In this document: piece after piece, positions 1 to 13,200 of the stretch | Numbering within the stretch: the stretch's first letter is position 1 | How the letters are laid out: every line of letters starts with the position of its first letter | Origin: Mesaphorura yosii | Taxonomy: Eukaryota; Arthropoda; Collembola; Poduromorpha; Tullbergiidae | Length of the DNA stretch: 64,000 bases | Assembly: GCA_009869945.1 (NCBI GenBank) | Contig: WIXG01000019.1 | Coordinates: 186,001-250,000 of the forward strand | Reading direction: 5' to 3' | The notes under the pieces: generated by a model | What the model saw: the letters and a program-made list of their open reading frames with translations, nothing else | The model's database searches: none | Told to the model about the DNA's origin: nothing | Position numbers and translations under genes: made by a program

Positions 1-53
1 ATTTCTGATTTTAAGCTGTAACCTTGCAAGAACACAAACAGAAGATATTAAGA

Positions 54-2225
54 ATGAAGTTCTCCTTTTCATTACTGTGCAGTGCAATATTCATAGGCTA
101 CGTACTTAACTCAATTTATTCACTGGTGCAACTTTACCTGCCCCCGTCGTGTGGAGATGGTCAACAATGTCTGAAATCATTCTTGGCCACGAAGCCCCAA
201 CTGCAATTAACCCTGATCACAACTCTCAATAAGGACCCGTCCAATGCCAAAGAGCTGACGCTCGTTGATCGATGGACCCCGCTGGATTACTCGAAAGACC
301 AGCCAATCATAAAGTACCAGTTTATATTGGTTACCTGGAAGCCGGACTAGTCGGGTTCTGATATTTTGTCTGAAATTTGTTAGAAATGTGTCCATCAGCA
401 TTCCAAAGCGTACGAGGAATAATGGAACCCTCTTCATTTACGCGTTTGTGTCTGAACTTCCGAGGGATTCTTCGCAGGATTGGAAACTGAGCCTCCAACA
501 GCCAACAACGATGTCGGCGTGGTTCGAGCTGACACAATACCTTGTACCGGAACCCAAAACATTCAATTTGCTCAACAGCGGGGATGAAGATAACAAAAGC
601 AAGGTATTTTTAACTGCCTTTGGGTCACTTGAAGATTTGAAGCCTAAAGCTCATGTCACGATCAAATCCAGGACGCTTCCGGATCCCAAGGCCAACTGAA
701 GAAGGGAAGCAAAGAGAAAGCAGTGACCCACATCACAAAAAGGTTACGACTTGGATTGATGTCAGAGTTGCACGTACTCCCGAGGAAAGACTTGCCTGTA
801 GAACTGGCTCACATGATAAGGTGAGTTCTGTTCATTAGTTAACTCTGTTACTTAGTTAGCATTATTTGGGCATAGCGAAATTTGAATCTGAACAAATTAC
901 AGGGTCTTACAGTCGGACACGTACTTGCCTCCGCTGAAATTCGACAGATTCTCGAGCCGGCTTCGAGATTTCTACAGGGTCAATGCGACGGATGAAAAGT
1001 ACGATCTTGAACTGGAGTTTATGTCAGCTTCAATCGGGAATCTGAGAATGGCCACTCAGTTTGAGTTGGCGATGGACACCATGTCCAGTCAATTTGGGTT
1101 TTCTGACAAGGACTTGGACGAAATCAAAGGAATCTTCTCTGACACAAACGTTTACTTGTTGGGAATCACCATGTTTGTTGCGGCGATTCATGTACGCACC
1201 TTTACATAAAGTCTGCAACAGGATGTCTAATCTCATGTCATAACTTGTTTATGATCACATCCCAGCTCCTCTTTGACTTCTTGGCATTCAAGAACGACGT
1301 AATTTATTGGAAAAGAAGAAAGACTATTGCGGGTCTATCTTCAAAAACCATTCTTTGGCGTTGCTTCTCACATATCGTCGTGTTTTTGTACTTGCTGGAG
1401 GAGAAGTCCAGCTTACTGGTGACGATTCCAACCGGGATTGGGGCAATAATTGAGGTTATTCAACCACCAATTTATTTCAATGCTGTGTCCATAATTTCGG
1501 GCCAATTTTGACTAAAACTAATCACTCGGCCATTGGTATTACAGATATGGAAGGTAAAGAAAGCGTTTAAGATCAGTCTCGGGTTTCGTGGAATATCGTT
1601 CGGTGCTGAAACGGAGTCTGAGAAAGCGACGGCACAGCATGATGTGGAAAGTATGAAATATCTTTCGTATGTTTTGTATCCGTTGTGCATTGGCGGTGCA
1701 GTCTATTCACTATTGTACACGCCCCACAAAAGGTAATGACGAAGCATTAGCGAAGAAGACACAATAAACCAGCCTTTATGAATTTGTTATTTGTTTTAGT
1801 TGGTACAGCTGGACAATTCAAAGTCTTGTGAATGGGGTGTACGCTTTTGGGTTCCTTTTCATGTTACCACAACTATTTGTTAACTACAAGCTCAAGTCTG
1901 TCGCTCAACTGCCGTGGAGGGCTTTCATGTACAAAGTAAGGAGCAGGAGCAATGCGATCAAAATTACTACGGTCTTTCATAATTGCGAGTCATGATTTGA
2001 TATTTTTCTTTGCCCATCCAGGCCTTCAACACATTCATTGACGACGTTTTCGCTTTCATCATCACAATGCCCACTTCACACCGCGTGGCGTGTTTCCGAG
2101 ATGACGTCGTGTTCCTGATTTACTTGTACCAAAGGTATTTGTATCCTGTCGATCAAAGCCGTCTCGACGCTGGCGGAGAGTTCGAGGTGGATTCCACGAC
2201 CGCGGAGGAGAAGAAAACCAAATAA
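54..2225 (+). CDS. CLPTM1L: CLPTM1-like protein (GPI-precursor lipid scramblase family), complete
   Basis: Eight exons splice in phase: 54-313, 384-603, 672-820, 903-1191, 1266-1454, 1545-1732, 1800-1935, 2022-2225, giving 544 residues against about 538 in the human protein. The family is a multipass ER membrane protein; human CLPTM1L is reported to flip glucosaminyl-phosphatidylinositol during GPI-anchor synthesis. Near-identical family blocks are visible: TRNNGTL in exon 2, LLFDFLAFKND in exon 5, MKYLSY.LYPLC.GGAVYSLL in exon 6, and VNGVYAFGF, MLPQLFVNYKLKSVA and NTFIDDVFAFIITMPTSHR in exons 7-8. An N-terminal hydrophobic segment (about residues 3-25) precedes a luminal region, and further membrane segments follow from exon 4 on. 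The ATG at 54 is the first in frame and matches the family start. Introns are 68-90 bp. The first exon lies at the very edge of the window, so the promoter is not visible. Confidence 0.95.
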
Positions 2226-2274
2226 CATTCTCTCATTCTGTTGATTAGCAATAGACTTGGTGTCTTTCAGTTTA

Positions 2275-2280
2275 AATAAA
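2275..2280 (+). other. poly(A) signal of CLPTM1L
   Basis: AATAAA lies 50 bp after the CLPTM1L stop codon. It is the only canonical signal close downstream and fits a very short 3' UTR. Confidence 0.7.
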
Positions 2281-2309
2281 ATGCAACATATGTCTGAAGT
2301 TACATTCGC

Positions 2310-2315
2310 TTTATT
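2310..2315 (-). other. candidate poly(A) signal of PDE1
   Basis: TTTATT on the plus strand reads AATAAA on the minus strand, about 460 bp past the PDE1 stop. If used, the PDE1 transcript ends within a few tens of bases of the CLPTM1L end, making a tail-to-tail pair. Confidence 0.45.
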
Positions 2316-2774
2316 TCGACATTACATTTGACCATAATTCGCCATTCTCGTTTTGCAATGCAATTTATACAAGCACTTGACTTTAACTTAGCCCTACTCG
2401 GAATCTGGTCAAGTTAATAGTAATCATACTCTGATAGATTTAAGGTTCCTAAAAATAGTTCGTATGAGTTTTAGTCAAGTAAAAACGTACTTTGAAAATG
2501 GAAGTCTTTGATTGGCATGACTTTCACTCGTTAGAAGGTAAGCGGAGGAGGGTGGCTTACGCTATAGAATAGAGCTTTTTAGCTTTTAGTGAGATATGAA
2601 AGGCAGGAAGTTAACTCTAAGCAACGTGTCGTGTGATTTTGGCTAAAGTGTCGTCTGAGTTATCACATTTTAATTTCTTGATCCTACTAAGCAGATACAC
2701 AGATGCCAGATTTGTGAAGGTGCTTTTATTCGAAGATTGATTGATTGGTTGATTTTTGGGAAGAAGACGAAGAT

Positions 2775-5700
2775 TCACGATTTCTCGGCCACGGGTTGAA
2801 CTTCGTCTGCAGCGTCAAGCGAACCTCGAATGTTTTCTTGTCCTGAAGGTTCAGGGAAAATACAATTTAAGAAAAGCCTTATTCAACTAAGCAGGCAGGA
2901 AATTGGAAGCTCACCTGCCGCGATCATCTTCCACTTTGCCTTATTTTCTTGCAGGTGATTGATCCATGGCCTGACCTTTGCGTTGTTTTGCGTTTCGAGA
3001 GGGAAGGAAGACGTCCTTCCGCCGTCGGCAAGCATTTTGGCTTCTGATTTGATTTGGTTGTCAGACTCCGCTCTCCGCGCACCGCCGTGCTTCAGGTTCT
3101 TCTTGCTCTTCGCCTCGGGACTTCCCTTCAAGCTCGCCAGCGTCACGTTTTGTTCCTCCGCAGGTTTCAGCAGGTAATCGATCAAATCGCCGAGAACGGC
3201 CATCGTGGGCTCAACAATGAATTCGATAAAACTGATTTGTGACTCGGGAACCAAGACGCTGTTTCTATCACAAAGCGGGCTGAATGGAAGCCCCAACTTG
3301 GCTTCTTCGTCTCCCTGACAGAAGAATTCTTCGATTATGGAGTCGGTGAGTCTTTTGTGGATTTTCCAAGGCTTTCCCGGGTGGCCAATGTCTGCTGCGT
3401 GAAGGATCAGGGACAACGCTCCCAGCGTCGTCTTCGGGTACGAAGAGGATGTGTTTGTGCTGCAGATCAGAAGATCAGATTCGATCCAGCGCCCACGCAT
3501 TACCCTTTTGATAAGAATTTACTGCCGTACCTTTCCGTTTTCAAGAGGGCCTTTATGTTCTTCACCTGGGAGAAGTGCAGCGACATGTCCGTCGCCAAAA
3601 CCGTCTCTATCACAATTGTCCGGAACTCCCGAAACTCCTCTCTCTTCAGGTGACCCATGAAATTCTTGTCATCCTCCTTCAGCAGCCTGTCGACAGTGCA
3701 GTGGTTTAATTTAAATTACGATGCATTAAATCCTTGAATAAATTAGCTTGAGAAGGTTTAGGGAAAGAATGCGAAAAGAAAGTCATATCATCATTGTCTT
3801 AATTTGCAGGAGCCAAGGCGTCACCTGAAAGCCGCGGATGAGTGGTGGTTTTCCAGAACGGAATGATCGTTGTACATGAGCGCCAGATCCGTCCCGACAT
3901 TGACGTGGAAATTATTCGTTCTACCCGTGTGCTCCAAATCGTGAATCATTGCGGCGAATAAAAGTGCGAATATCTCCAAGTCGGTCAGAACGTTCTGCAA
4001 AAACAGATTCAGTCGCAGACTCAGCATACGTTTCTTTTTATATGCATACTTCCGAATTTACGTTGAATGCTGATTCTTACCACGATGCCGGTGGAGCCGA
4101 TGAAGAAGTGAAGCGTCTGAGTCACGTCTGCTGCGTGCACGTCATTGTGATATGGATTCTTGAGTTTCGTGTAGCCGTGCTCGACGGCAGCGAGAAAACA
4201 GTCGAGCTTGTCCAGGTTCAGGCGGAACTAGATAATACAAAAACATCAGATATCATCACCATTAGTACATTTCATGTACTAATCTATCTTGCTGTTTTTT
4301 TGTTGGCTACAAGAACTCTGACAGATTTCAAAATCCGTGAACTGGCGTTGTGCTTGTTGATTTTAATCAAGTAAATCCTCGTCGCTGAAACTAACCTTGG
4401 CGTAAATTCCGTAGCGGCTGAACAGATCCTTCACAACGTACTTAAGACAGTGGTTGTTTGACTTCTCCTGCAGGTTGTAAATGTCAAAGTGCCAGCTGCT
4501 GATTTCCTGTACACAAGAACGACAGCGGCAGTGACAACGTCACATTTCCTGAATTTTCTCCTTTTAAATGACTCGTGCTTACTTTGAGACTGTTGACAAC
4601 TTCGACGGGGATTTGTAGCGTGTTGGAGCTGAGTTGCCTGTAGAACCTATCCACAAAAAGCCCCACACGAATGGCGTTGGCCACGGATCGAAATCGGGGT
4701 CTCTCCTGCGACTTTCTTCGGTGAGGTAGATTCTGCGCGGTGAAAGTTGCGGCGAGCCATGCTTTCACTTCTTCCGGAATGACTTCTTCGTCCACTTCAC
4801 TCAGTTCGTGGTCCGACTCCTCGCGCTTGGCACTAAATTAAGGCAAATGCTGTATCAGCTAATCAAGGACAGAGGCTGGATGCGTTGTGTTTCGTGTTGC
4901 ATATGGACAATTTTACGACTACTTCTAAGTTCTAAGTTCTAATTCTACCAATACGTAATACACGGGCGTAAATGTCATAACGCTGCAGGCGAGTGGAGAA
5001 ATTCCATCACGAGTCTAATGTGAAGGAAAGTCATCTAATCGACTGGCAAATGGCGATAGAATGAAGATACGAAATATAGGCCAAGACATTTCGTGTGTGG
5101 CATGTCGTCTGTCGAGTAGTCGAGTGCCCACACGAATACGTGACGTGCAACAACTGCTAACGACTTCTCAGCCACTACTTTTCTACTGACGGAAGGACGA
5201 CGACGACTTTCACCAAACGACGAATTGCAAATTGCTTTCATGCTAATAGCGGAAAAAGAAGGCCGCGTGTTCGAGAATTCGTCTTTGCATTCGCTTTTGC
5301 GGTCTTAAAGACGGAAGTTGAGACTGGAAGACATACGAAATTGTCCTAATTTCATTTCAAGAATTCTTCTGCTGATTGCATTTGCATCTCTTCAACCTGG
5401 GCCTTCATCACGATTTATAAGGCCATAAGTGTCATAAGATGTCTTGAGAAGAAAAGATCAAAAATATGCAGAGAAGAAGCATGAAATGATGAGAATATGG
5501 AAGGCTTTCCCTCTTTTAAGTCTGGAAATCATAAAACTGCAAAAACGGTAACGACCGTCCAAGAAGCAAGGAGGAAATCATGCTGGACATGTGCGGGTCA
5601 TTAAACGAGTGTAATAATCAATTTTTTATGACTACCCTTTCTTCTGCTCCTCCTGAAATCTGCTATTTGAATGAATTATAAGAAAGCATAGAAAGCTCGG

Positions 5701-7293
5701 AGATTTTATGGTGTAGGAAATGGGTGGCTTTCATTTTAACCGCAAACACAGATTTACACTTAAACTGGGAGATCGGTTCTGCGCTAACCAAAGATCTCTT
5801 GCGAGAACAGTCAACCACGGATTATTTTGCAGGATAGCACAGCCTTGACAAGACAAATACAGAAGATCAATTCACGTTCTGGTAAGGCAAATGCGAGGGT
5901 TGACAAAATGTGATTCGATTCGAGCTATCACCCAAGTCAAATAGTCAAACACTGAACAAATACAAATGCAAACAATTCAAAGTTGAAGGGAAAGGAATTC
6001 ATTCCAATTCCAACTGCAAACTTTCACCGCACGCCGCATTGGTGCGATGCTCGGCGAAGGATACGACAGAATCGAAGTCGAAATATTGATGTGCTCATGC
6101 ATGCGTCTATTCTAAATTCTAGACTCTGCTCATGCCATGCGAATGCGAAGCCTTTATTTGCTAGGCTTCTGTATTCTGCTTCCGGGTTTCGCAATTTCAT
6201 TCTGTTGAAACTTTTTGTGATTAATTTCTTCTGCAAATAAAAAGTATAAAATATCCAATGAGGTCTGCTCTCTAGAATTTCACTAATGAAGTTGCAGGCA
6301 GGGAGGCAGGCAGGGAGCGGGCTCCGAAAAGAAGAGCCGAGTAGAGCATGCTTGTGGCTTGGCATGGTGGTTTCTAAACTTGTAATGAAATTGCTCAAAA
6401 CGAGAAAACACCTTTTCGAGTCTCGGATTAATTTTAAAGGCTCAATCTGAAACTGATCCGTCTCCTCTAAAGCAAGGGCGAGGAGCTCCTGCTCATCTCT
6501 GAAAATACACACAATTTTTGCAAGTAACCGCGGACAAAATACAAAACCAGAGCAATGGTTGTTATTTTCTGATTAACATCGCTGGTCGCGTATCGGCTGG
6601 CTCGGATCTCCGCATCGTATTTCATGTTTAAATATTTCATCACGGGAAATGTCCGACTCTCTGCCCGTTTTATACCTGCAAAGTTGTAAACTTGCGAGTT
6701 GCGACTGCTTTCGCCCCCATCGATTTTGTATCATCACTCGTTCAAGCGATGGCGAGGCAAATGGCAGATGGCAAAGTCCGCAAAGCAATCATGTGCGATA
6801 CGAGAAACGAGACAGACACTTTGGCTCACCTGTCATCCGGCACGTCAATTCCGCCTTGAATCAAGTTGACAGCATACTGAATATTTCTCCTGAGAGCGTC
6901 GACGGGAATTTCACTCAGCTGTCCCGACTCGACTTTCTCAAGGATCAATTTGAGCCGCTGAATCACCGAAGAGTTGGTGACGGTCGCCAGTTCTGCGTTT
7001 AAATCCACCACGGTGGCCTTCCGCCGAAGAATCTTGAGGCCATTCGTCGGCTCGTCGTTCGCAACTGTCCGGCGGCATGAAAGAAAAAAAAACGGCAATT
7101 CTTAGCCAACGAAGCGATTTAATTTGAAGGCGAGTTCCCGCCGGATATTCTTGCATAATGAATGCGAGAGAAATTAAGAAACAAGAAATGAGAGACCCAA
7201 TTAATTACCGATTTGGTACGTGGCTCCGTCAATGTGGAACGTCGCACTGTGACAACGAAAGATTCGGTCATGAGACATGGCGGTCGGAGGCAT
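2775..7293 (-). CDS. PDE1: calcium/calmodulin-dependent 3',5'-cyclic nucleotide phosphodiesterase, PDE1 family
   Basis: Nine exons in transcript order: 7293-7209, 7064-6830, 4832-4583, 4506-4396, 4227-4081, 3994-3825, 3686-3531, 3459-2915, 2842-2775; 588 residues, all junctions in phase. PDE1 enzymes hydrolyse cAMP and cGMP under Ca2+/calmodulin control. The HD-type catalytic core is intact: YHNDVHAADVTQ (about 253-264), HDLEHTGRTNNFH (about 294-306), HAADIGHP (about 405-412) and LGLPFSPLCDR with an FIEFIVEPT block. The N-terminal part carries the family segment ending in a run like NIQYAVNLIQ, and VANAIRVGLFVDRFYR precedes the core. The C-terminus holds a lysine/serine-rich insert before the family HLQENK block. 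The ATG at 7293 is preceded in frame by a stop. The first exon was chosen because its GT donor leaves exactly the one base needed; alternative upstream promoters are possible in the long gene-poor region. Confidence 0.92.
6412..6498 (-). other. PDE1: candidate in-frame cassette exon of PDE1 (29 residues)
   Basis: Inside the 2-kb intron 4833-6829 an 87-bp open segment is flanked by TTTTCAG and a GTGTTT donor. Its phase (two bases carried in, two carried out) is exactly that of the surrounding junction, so inclusion keeps the frame. The encoded peptide starts RDEQELLALALEETDQF and would extend the acidic linker between the N-terminal calmodulin-binding region and the catalytic domain. The donor is weaker than the neighbouring ones, so this may be an optional exon or chance. 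Confidence 0.45.
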
Positions 7294-10200
7294 AGGGCTC
7301 TAAGCGACTACTCTAAGCAGCTGCTCACTGAACGACTGACTAGCAGAATAGCGGAATTGAAGAATAGCAGAAGCCGGGGTCTACTCGTCTATTAGCTATT
7401 GTTGGCGGTGGGACATCTTACTTATTGGGGCTCTTATGCATTTCCTTTGATTCTATTCTTCACACAAAAATTAAAACTTTCACTTTGATTTCGGTTGTCG
7501 TTGTCGTTTTCACCGTCGTGCTGAGTCGTGTCTCTTTTGTTGTCTAAAACTACATCGAATTGACTTTGAGCTTTTGTGTGGCTCGCTCGCTTGCTCGGTT
7601 CGAGTGTGGATGCTAATGCTAATAGCCTTCCACCGCTTCTTTCTTTCAACTTTCTCCTTTTATCCTCTGAAAAACTTTCCCTCCCTCGTCCTTTCAGCGG
7701 ATGACAAAGACGAACACGGCAGAGAAGACGAAGAAGAACGGGCACGGGAAGTTGAAGACGATGTTGATGAAGATGTTCGCGGTGACGACACTGAAGAAGC
7801 AAAGAACGCTGGGACGTCGGACCACCGCGTCGTCGTCGTGTTCGTTTTAGCATTCGTTGTCGTGCCGGGCTTCATATTTTTCTTTTTCTTTTCCAAAAGT
7901 GCAAAGTAAAAGCAAAGTGTTGGCGAGTTTCGGAGCAATCTTTCACTGTGGCCCGTTTGCTTTTATGATTTCGCTCGGCATGTGAAAAGTCACAGCTGGC
8001 CAACTTTCAACTGCTTCACATTTCACCCTTCTTTCTCTTTTCTCTCCACTCTCACTGTGCGAATTGTGAATTGCGAGTCGCAAGTCGCGAATTGGTAGGG
8101 CTTCGTATTCGTATTTGCACTTTCTGCGAAATAATTCAATTCGATCGCTTGGTGTTTTCGTGTTTACTACAAGTTTGCGCGCACAAAACACAGCTTTAAT
8201 ACTCGAATCTTCGAATTCGAATCCGAATTTAATAGAAAAAGAAATGTTATTTCAATACAATTCCAAACCAAAAGAAGTCTAGCCAATTGTTGGCCGGCCT
8301 TTTGCTTTTGCAAAGGATCAAAAGACTTGGCATTCAAAAGATTGATTGTTGTTGGGCTTCGCCGGCCAGCCGATCACGGAATAACGGGCAGACAATAAAT
8401 TGCTGACTCCGCTTAAATCGCGCGTCCTGCGCTGCCGCGAACGTAGAATTCAGTACGTTTCCTGAAAAGGGCACGGTTGGCTAGACCGGGCCGGGCAAGG
8501 CTTGGCTTCTTTTATTATGAATTTGCCCTTGCCAGGGTGTGCAGATGAACACGATCACGACCACTGAACTAAATACTTGTTAGATAAACCACTCAACTGA
8601 ACGATCCACTTCATGTTCATGTTTAGTAAACAATGCGATCTGTTTTATTGACTCTCGTTTCTAGCAAATGCTCGAATTGGCAAAATTTCAAGACCCGGCC
8701 GGACGATCAAGACTCCACTTCCCGATTTCCTTTACGCTGTCGGTTTCCGTCTTTATCGTTTTCGTTCTCGATTTCGTTCTCGCTCGCTCGTTATGCGCAT
8801 GTTTTGCGGAGTCGCTGAGTAAACTGCCATGACTTTGACTCTGATAATAAGTTTCAGTTTAATTTAATGATGTGCGCGTCTCGCAGTGGCAGTCGTTTCC
8901 CAATCGGAACCAACGGGCAGCATGTTGCGCGTCTGTCACATTATGCAAGGCATCGCATCGCAATGCTGCCATGTCGAATGACGCAGTCAGTCGTCTAATG
9001 AGCTCTGACTTTGATTGAACATTTACATTCTGATTAATTTCAGGGAGACGAATCAATCTTGCTTTGCTGTTTGCCGTCCATGCAAACTTGCAAACCCGCC
9101 ATGGTGTGGCATCACTTCCAAATGCCAAGTGCACTTTGGAAATGGAACCAACGTCATTCCTTGGCGGTAGAGTTTTGCTTTTGCGAATGTGAATTCTCCA
9201 GCGAATTGACTGGGACTCGACTGGGAGCAAAATTATTCACTCACGTTATTTATCTATTTTGGTAGACTCGAATCAATAACGTTCCTCTTGCACAGCTGCA
9301 CTGCATGATACGATAACGATATGAAATCGCATCCCATCACACGCACAGGCCGAACTTTTCTGATTGAACGTGAACTCGAGCCAAGCCAAAGCCTGTTTGA
9401 GTCAAGTACGAAATACGAGCTGGCATTCAATGCCGGCTCGAGAGAAAGAAAGAAATGACTTTCATTTCGAGATATTAAGGCATTGGCATTAAACGTGAAA
9501 GCAGCCAGTCTCGTTTTATTTATGTGAAAGGCTGCTTTGCTCGAGTATCGAGTATCATGTCAAAGTTAAACTTTCCCTTGACTTCTCCTGACCTGCTTGT
9601 AAGTAATTACATGTGTACCGATACAAGCCAGGCAGTCACAGACAGGAATTGATTATTCAATGAGGAATGAGGAAATTCCAATAATTTCAGCTGTGCATGT
9701 GCGGTTGTGCCTGCCGTGTTTGCACAAATATAATTACATTATTCGGGCCAGGTCTCAATAAAACCAAACAGTAATTCAGTTGCTGGCAACTAAAATAAAC
9801 CCAAAATAGACGCCTGCCGCCTGCCTGGTATGACGTTCGCATACGACTGACTGATTTGAACTGGAAATGGAAATGGAATGGATTATTTAGTCAGACCACA
9901 ATTATAATGGAAATGGCAGTGGCAGGAGCAATTAAATTTATTACGCGAAATTATGGCCTGTTAGACTCTGCCGGAGTCGAAAAGCAAAATTTCATGTAGA
10001 CAGCATGTATTTTCCAAAACATTAAGCGAGAGAGTCCGCTGCAAATCAGTAAATCTGTTCGGGGTCGAGCCGGCAAACAAAATAATTACTGGCGCTCAGC
10101 ACAAAGAAATCATTTGCACTCGAGTTGCTTCACATTTGCAAAACTCTCAAACTCGCAAACAAGCTGTCGAAAGAAATCCTTTCAATGAAGACGCAAGCGA

Positions 10201-13200
10201 CTGTCAATACTCTGTCTGTCTTTTGAAATAAAATGAAAGCATGTGAATTTGTGCCGTGGCCGTGGCGTACTTTCACTTTCAGGACCATCTCGGCCACGTC
10301 ATGCTGAAAACTACATTAGAATCATTGCATTCCCGCCGGTGCGGTGAAAGGGCAGGTGGACGACAGAAATAGAGCGATGGCAATGGCATACTTAATGTGA
10401 CGATTATTTAGCTGGCTCGATGAGATATGGACATGGACTCTCGCGAAATGAATGATGAATTTGGCATAAAAGCCTGCGAGTGCAGGTGAGTTTTTTCCCT
10501 GCGTACGGCGCACATTGCCTTGCCATTTGCGACGATGATGTATAATGTGAGAACGAACGAGATTACGATTACGATGTGACCCAGAACGATACGACTACGA
10601 CTCTGGCCTTGTGTTGTTATGAAGAGAGAGAGATGGACTGTGACGGTGACGCAGCCGTCCGTCGGAGTGCAAATTATGCGAGGGCATCACACGACTCATC
10701 GCGAATCGCGCAATTCATGACTGAGTACGTTAAATCCAATCAGAACTTAGTTCTGACGAACGAAAAAACTCTTCATGATTTAATCACGAGGAAGAAGAGA
10801 CAATATAATAACTTTTGCCTTTTGTGGTTTTCTTTACTTGTGCCTGGTCTGGCCTTCCTTCTAATTACAGGTCCTATAAATAAGAAATGTGCACAAAAAC
10901 GTATGACAGCCGCCGTGCATGACAGCAGCAGCGGCAGCCGAGAAAGGAAAACTAGTTAACCTGTCACTCGATTCAGCCTTCAGTCTTCATGGAAAATAAG
11001 AAATTTACACAAAACAACTTTGCCGTGCGTATTTATAATTCACGATGCGATTTCTGGCGGGCATTGCCGGCACGTCACAATCACAAGACGCGAAGTTCAC
11101 AATTCGCAATGCCGAAATGCAAACCCGAAGAGTAAGAATGAAACAAAACCGAAAAACCGTCACATAAAAAATTGAGGAGCAATCTTCTTTTCTTCCATTC
11201 CAATTCCGAGTCATAAATTATACTTTAGACAATCTGCTACTGTTGCTACTCTTGTATGCAAATTAGTCTCCATTCGCAAATTCGCGCTCGCCTTCGTAGT
11301 CTCAAGCACTCAAAGGTCAAGAATTGCATGGCCGCGTGTCGGGCCGTTCTTATCAGCGTGCTTCTTTCGGCTGTGCCAACAATCATTGACTGAATTCGTT
11401 CACGTATGAATTGCCAGCCAGCGACCAGTAGATGAATTATTGCGTCTTACTTATCGCCTATCGTGAAATTGATCGCTCTCGACGTTAATCCCTCCAGTAA
11501 AATGAAGCGCCAGACAGGCCGTACTTCAGTGCTGGCTGGCAGGCTGGCATGACGCATGTTGCTTCGTTTTCAGGCTGGCTGGCTGGCAGCGCATCAGTAC
11601 TGACAATGTTTGCTTGCCTGCTTGCGGTGGTGGTTTGGGTTGGTGATATTGATTCAATTAATCAATTTCTGAAACCTCGGCCTACGCTTCTATGAAATTG
11701 GATTACCCGACTAATTTAATATTGATGACATGTGACAAACCGAGCGTAAAATCTTTACACATCAGCTTAGCCTTAGCAGCCAGCTGGCTGCTCAAGTGTT
11801 TATATTTATAAATATTTGCTCATAAATATTTGATCTCGAGGGAGAAGCCCAGCCAGAAATCGTGCCAAGTCCCAGCCCGCGTCTTTAATCGGCAGAAAGA
11901 AGATACGAAACACAAATAGCCCCGAGACAAAGTTTGCACTCAACCAAGACGCAACGTGAGCCCGATTACGAGTTTACGAGCTCCTTTTCGCGTGCAGCAG
12001 TAATCAGATCCGTGCATGCAAATTACCGAATGCAACGAACGTGTGCGCAAAACATGCGAGATGCGAGAAGAGAATACGAAACCTCATAAAAGAAGGTTGT
12101 TTAGCTGTTTGATACCAAAATACAAGAACACGATGCACGATGCACGATTCGCGATTTACGAAATTCGAAACCCCAAATTGCAAATTTTCGATTTGCGAAT
12201 CTCAACGTTGAAACTCAAATTCAAGATTAAAAGTTGCTTAGATCTCCAGGCGCAGGTGAGCGACTGGTGAGTAATTAATTTACACGGGGAACTTCTCACT
12301 AATTCGTTCACTTCACTCTGCCGAGAGCATCCGCACAAACTTTTCTTCCACGCGCTCGCATGCGGATTGCGAAAGATTTCAGAAGATTTCACATTTCACT
12401 TGTCGCTACCGTCGATTGAAGCCGAAGCCGTGCCGTTGTGAAAGCGAAAACGCGTTTACAATTCACAATTCCCAACAATTGAATAGAAGAATGAGACCGA
12501 CCGGAGAGAGAAAAGAATGACAGACGCTTTCAACCGCTCGGCGCGGTGCGAATGCGAATGCAATGCGAGGTGTTCAACACAACTCGACGGACTGAATGAC
12601 TGCTGGTTTACTGAAGCGACCGACCGGAGAACCAACGCGAGGCAGGCAGAGCCAAGACATGCGATCAACATCATCATCACATCAGAGTGTGCGAAGGCGA
12701 TTCGCGTAGACCGCGTTCACCTCTCCATGCATTTTATCTTTATCTCGACATGTCTTTCATAATAATCGCCATACACAGTGTTCGGCGGGCTGGCTGCTTC
12801 GCCGAGTGGAAAATAATGTGGAGAAGAACGCAGCAGTTTGAAAAAAACGACAGATTCATTGGATTTCCATGGCGATGGAAACCCACTGCGTCCGTAATGA
12901 AGCATCAGCACGGCTCTCCTTCAATTTATTGCGTATAGGCAGCGAGCACATTATTACATGGACTCTCAACTTGGACTGTGTGTTCTCTTCCCAAAGAGAA
13001 ACGGCACGGCGAAAGCTAACGCACTTGAGCACTTGAAACAAGTTCATAAGACAGAAAGTTCATAGGCCAGACCAGTCGAATCGAGCAAGCGAGCGTGAGC
13101 AGATCAGAGCAGGCATACTTCTAAATAAGGAACGAACGGCCGGGCGAGCGGCCGAGATCGCTTTATAATGATAAAGACAAATGGGCCGTGTTGTTGTTTG

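Noticed and set aside
7434-7938. Arg- and Ser/Thr-rich frames upstream of PDE1, considered as an N-terminal PDE1 exon
   Set aside because: They translate short-word repeats on both strands, have no suitable donor in phase, and the 7209-7293 exon supplies a better start with an upstream stop.
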